64,000 nucleotides of DNA from Thauera sp. (GTDB lineage Bacteria > Pseudomonadota > Gammaproteobacteria > Burkholderiales > Rhodocyclaceae), in the NCBI GenBank assembly GCA_017302295.1, contig JAFLDS010000019.1:1-64000 (forward strand). The letters run 5' to 3'. This document shows positions 62,969 through 64,000 of the stretch, in pieces. The position numbers and the translations under genes were made by a program. Within the stretch, counting starts at the first letter, position 1, and every line of letters starts with the position of its first letter. The notes below the pieces were generated by a model that searched no databases, was not told the DNA's origin, and saw only the letters and a list, made by a program, of their open reading frames with translations.

Positions 62969-64000
62969 ATGCTGCATTCTTCCCGTTCGGGCGTGTCGCG
63001 CGCGCTCGTTGCTGCCGGAATCCTGTCCCTGGGCATCATCGGCATGTCGTCGGGGCACGCCGCCGACGAAAAGATCAAGGTTGGTCTGATGCTTCCGGCC
63101 ACCGGAACCTTCGCCGCCCTGGGCTCCGCAATTTCCAACGGTTTCAAACAGTACGTCGCCGAAAACGGCGGAAAACTTGGTGGTCGTGAGGTCGAGTACT
63201 ACACGGTCGATGACGAGTCCGATCCGGCAAAGGCCACCGAGAATGCGAACAAGCTGATCAAGCGCGACAAGGTCGACGTGCTGGTGGGCACGGTGCACTC
63301 CGGAGTGGCGCTTGCCATGGCCAAGGTGGCGCGCGACAACAAGACGCTGATGATCGTGCCCAATGCCGGCGCGGACGAACTGACCGGTCCGCTTTGCGCG
63401 CCCACCCTGTTCCGTACTTCGTTTACGAACTGGCAGCCAGCCTATGCGATGGGCAAGGTGGCTGCGGAGAAGGGGCACAAGAAGGTCGTGACGCTGACCT
63501 GGAAGTATGCAGCAGGCCAGCAGTCCATCGAGGGCTTCAAGGAAGCGTTCGAGCAGGCGGGCGGCAAGGTGGTGAAGGACATGACCCTGCCGTTCCCCAA
63601 CGTCGAGTTCCAGCCCTTCCTGACCGAGATCGCAGCGCTCAAGCCAGATGCCGTTTTCGTCTTCTTCGCGGGTGCAGGTGCAGCCAAGTTCGTCAAGGAC
63701 TATGCAGCTGCCGGCCTGAAGTCTTCCATTCCCCTCTATGCGACAGGCTTCCTGACTGATGGCACGCTCGAAGCGATGGGCGACGCGGGCAAGGGGCTGC
63801 TGACCACGCTGCATTACGCCGATGGCCTGGACAACAAGAAGGACGGGGCTTTCCGACTGAACTACGCTAAAACTTACAAGCTGCAGCCCGATGTGTATGC
63901 AGTTCAGGGTTACGACGCGGCGCAGTTGTACCAGGCTGGTTTGGCTGCTGCGGGTGGTGATGCAACGAAGCAGGACGTGATCATCAAGGCGATGGAAAGC
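62969..64000 (+). CDS. ABC transporter substrate-binding protein, branched-chain/aromatic type (partial)
   Basis: At least 344 residues; the gene runs off the right edge. Signal peptide (MLHSSRSGVSRALVAAGILS, then GIIGMSSGHAA) and a type I periplasmic binding protein (IKVGLMLPATGTFAALGSAI; PNVEFQPFLTEIAALKPDAV; VYAVQGYDAAQLYQAGLAAA). Matches the LivK/Leu-Ile-Val family, whose members near aromatic operons often bind benzoates or other aromatics. Its place after antAB suggests anthranilate or a related compound. GGAG precedes the ATG by 9 bases. Permease and ATPase genes are presumably further right. Confidence 0.9.
   Translation, partial: MLHSSRSGVSRALVAAGILSLGIIGMSSGHAADEKIKVGLMLPATGTFAALGSAISNGFKQYVAENGGKLGGREVEYYTVDDESDPAKATENANKLIKRDKVDVLVGTVHSGVALAMAKVARDNKTLMIVPNAGADELTGPLCAPTLFRTSFTNWQPAYAMGKVAAEKGHKKVVTLTWKYAAGQQSIEGFKEAFEQAGGKVVKDMTLPFPNVEFQPFLTEIAALKPDAVFVFFAGAGAAKFVKDYAAAGLKSSIPLYATGFLTDGTLEAMGDAGKGLLTTLHYADGLDNKKDGAFRLNYAKTYKLQPDVYAVQGYDAAQLYQAGLAAAGGDATKQDVIIKAMES

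Overview
This 64 kb window is a dense, GC-rich piece of bacterial chromosome. It has short intergenic gaps, many ATGA/GTGA start-stop overlaps, and no rRNA, tRNA, CRISPR array, insertion sequence or prophage that I could see. Gene content suggests a betaproteobacterium of the Rhodocyclales (Thauera/Azoarcus/Aromatoleum type): AntA-type anthranilate dioxygenase with an aromatic-type ABC binding protein, an etfBA/acyl-CoA dehydrogenase beta-oxidation cluster, an EnvZ/OmpR pair, relA near ppk/ppx, and selD/mnmH. The genus is inferred from gene content only.

Left part (1-24 kb): tex, a hexose-6-phosphate mutarotase, a fused acyl-CoA-synthetase/GNAT (Pat-like) enzyme, a PAS histidine kinase, a methyltransferase, divergent mnmH/selD (2-selenouridine in tRNA), divergent tesA and an orphan LolD-type ATPase, aroG-serB, an unknown 249-residue protein, mfd-corA, a SprA-like putative metalloprotease, an alpha/beta hydrolase, and the three overlapping AmmeMemoRadiSam genes (MEMO1-like, AMMECR1-like, radical SAM) behind a DUF4010 membrane protein.

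Middle part (24-47 kb): ispD-ispF-thpR, a host-attachment-family protein, divergent mtfA/relA, divergent ppk1/ppx, a four-gene MlaEFD-type lipid ABC operon with its lipoprotein, then a lipid/acyl-CoA block: acyl-CoA synthetase, a crotonase-fold protein lacking both catalytic glutamates, tatD, a TetR regulator with an unusual phased operator region, etfBA, a CbiM-like membrane protein and a large acyl-CoA dehydrogenase closed by a strong terminator.

Right part (46-64 kb): a long minus-strand run ompR-envZ-MBL-truncated globin-yciB-yciI-bolA-ppiC with nested overlaps; tsaB-rimI-uracil-DNA glycosylase coupled by GTGA overlaps; lplT divergent from lysR-radA; a NYN/LOTUS protein; and an AraC regulator divergent from antAB, followed by an aromatic or branched-chain substrate-binding protein that runs off the window. 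No antC reductase gene is visible.

The most interesting items are: (1) the AmmeMemoRadiSam operon, a conserved trio whose biochemical role is to my knowledge unsettled; (2) the two-component/persulfide-dioxygenase-like/globin operon, in which the metallo-beta-lactamase enzyme has lost the second-metal Asp-His pair; (3) the ECHDC3-like crotonase lacking both catalytic glutamates; (4) the TetR control region with half-sites at exact 10-bp steps; (5) the NYN-LOTUS protein after radA. Most of the rest is ordinary housekeeping.
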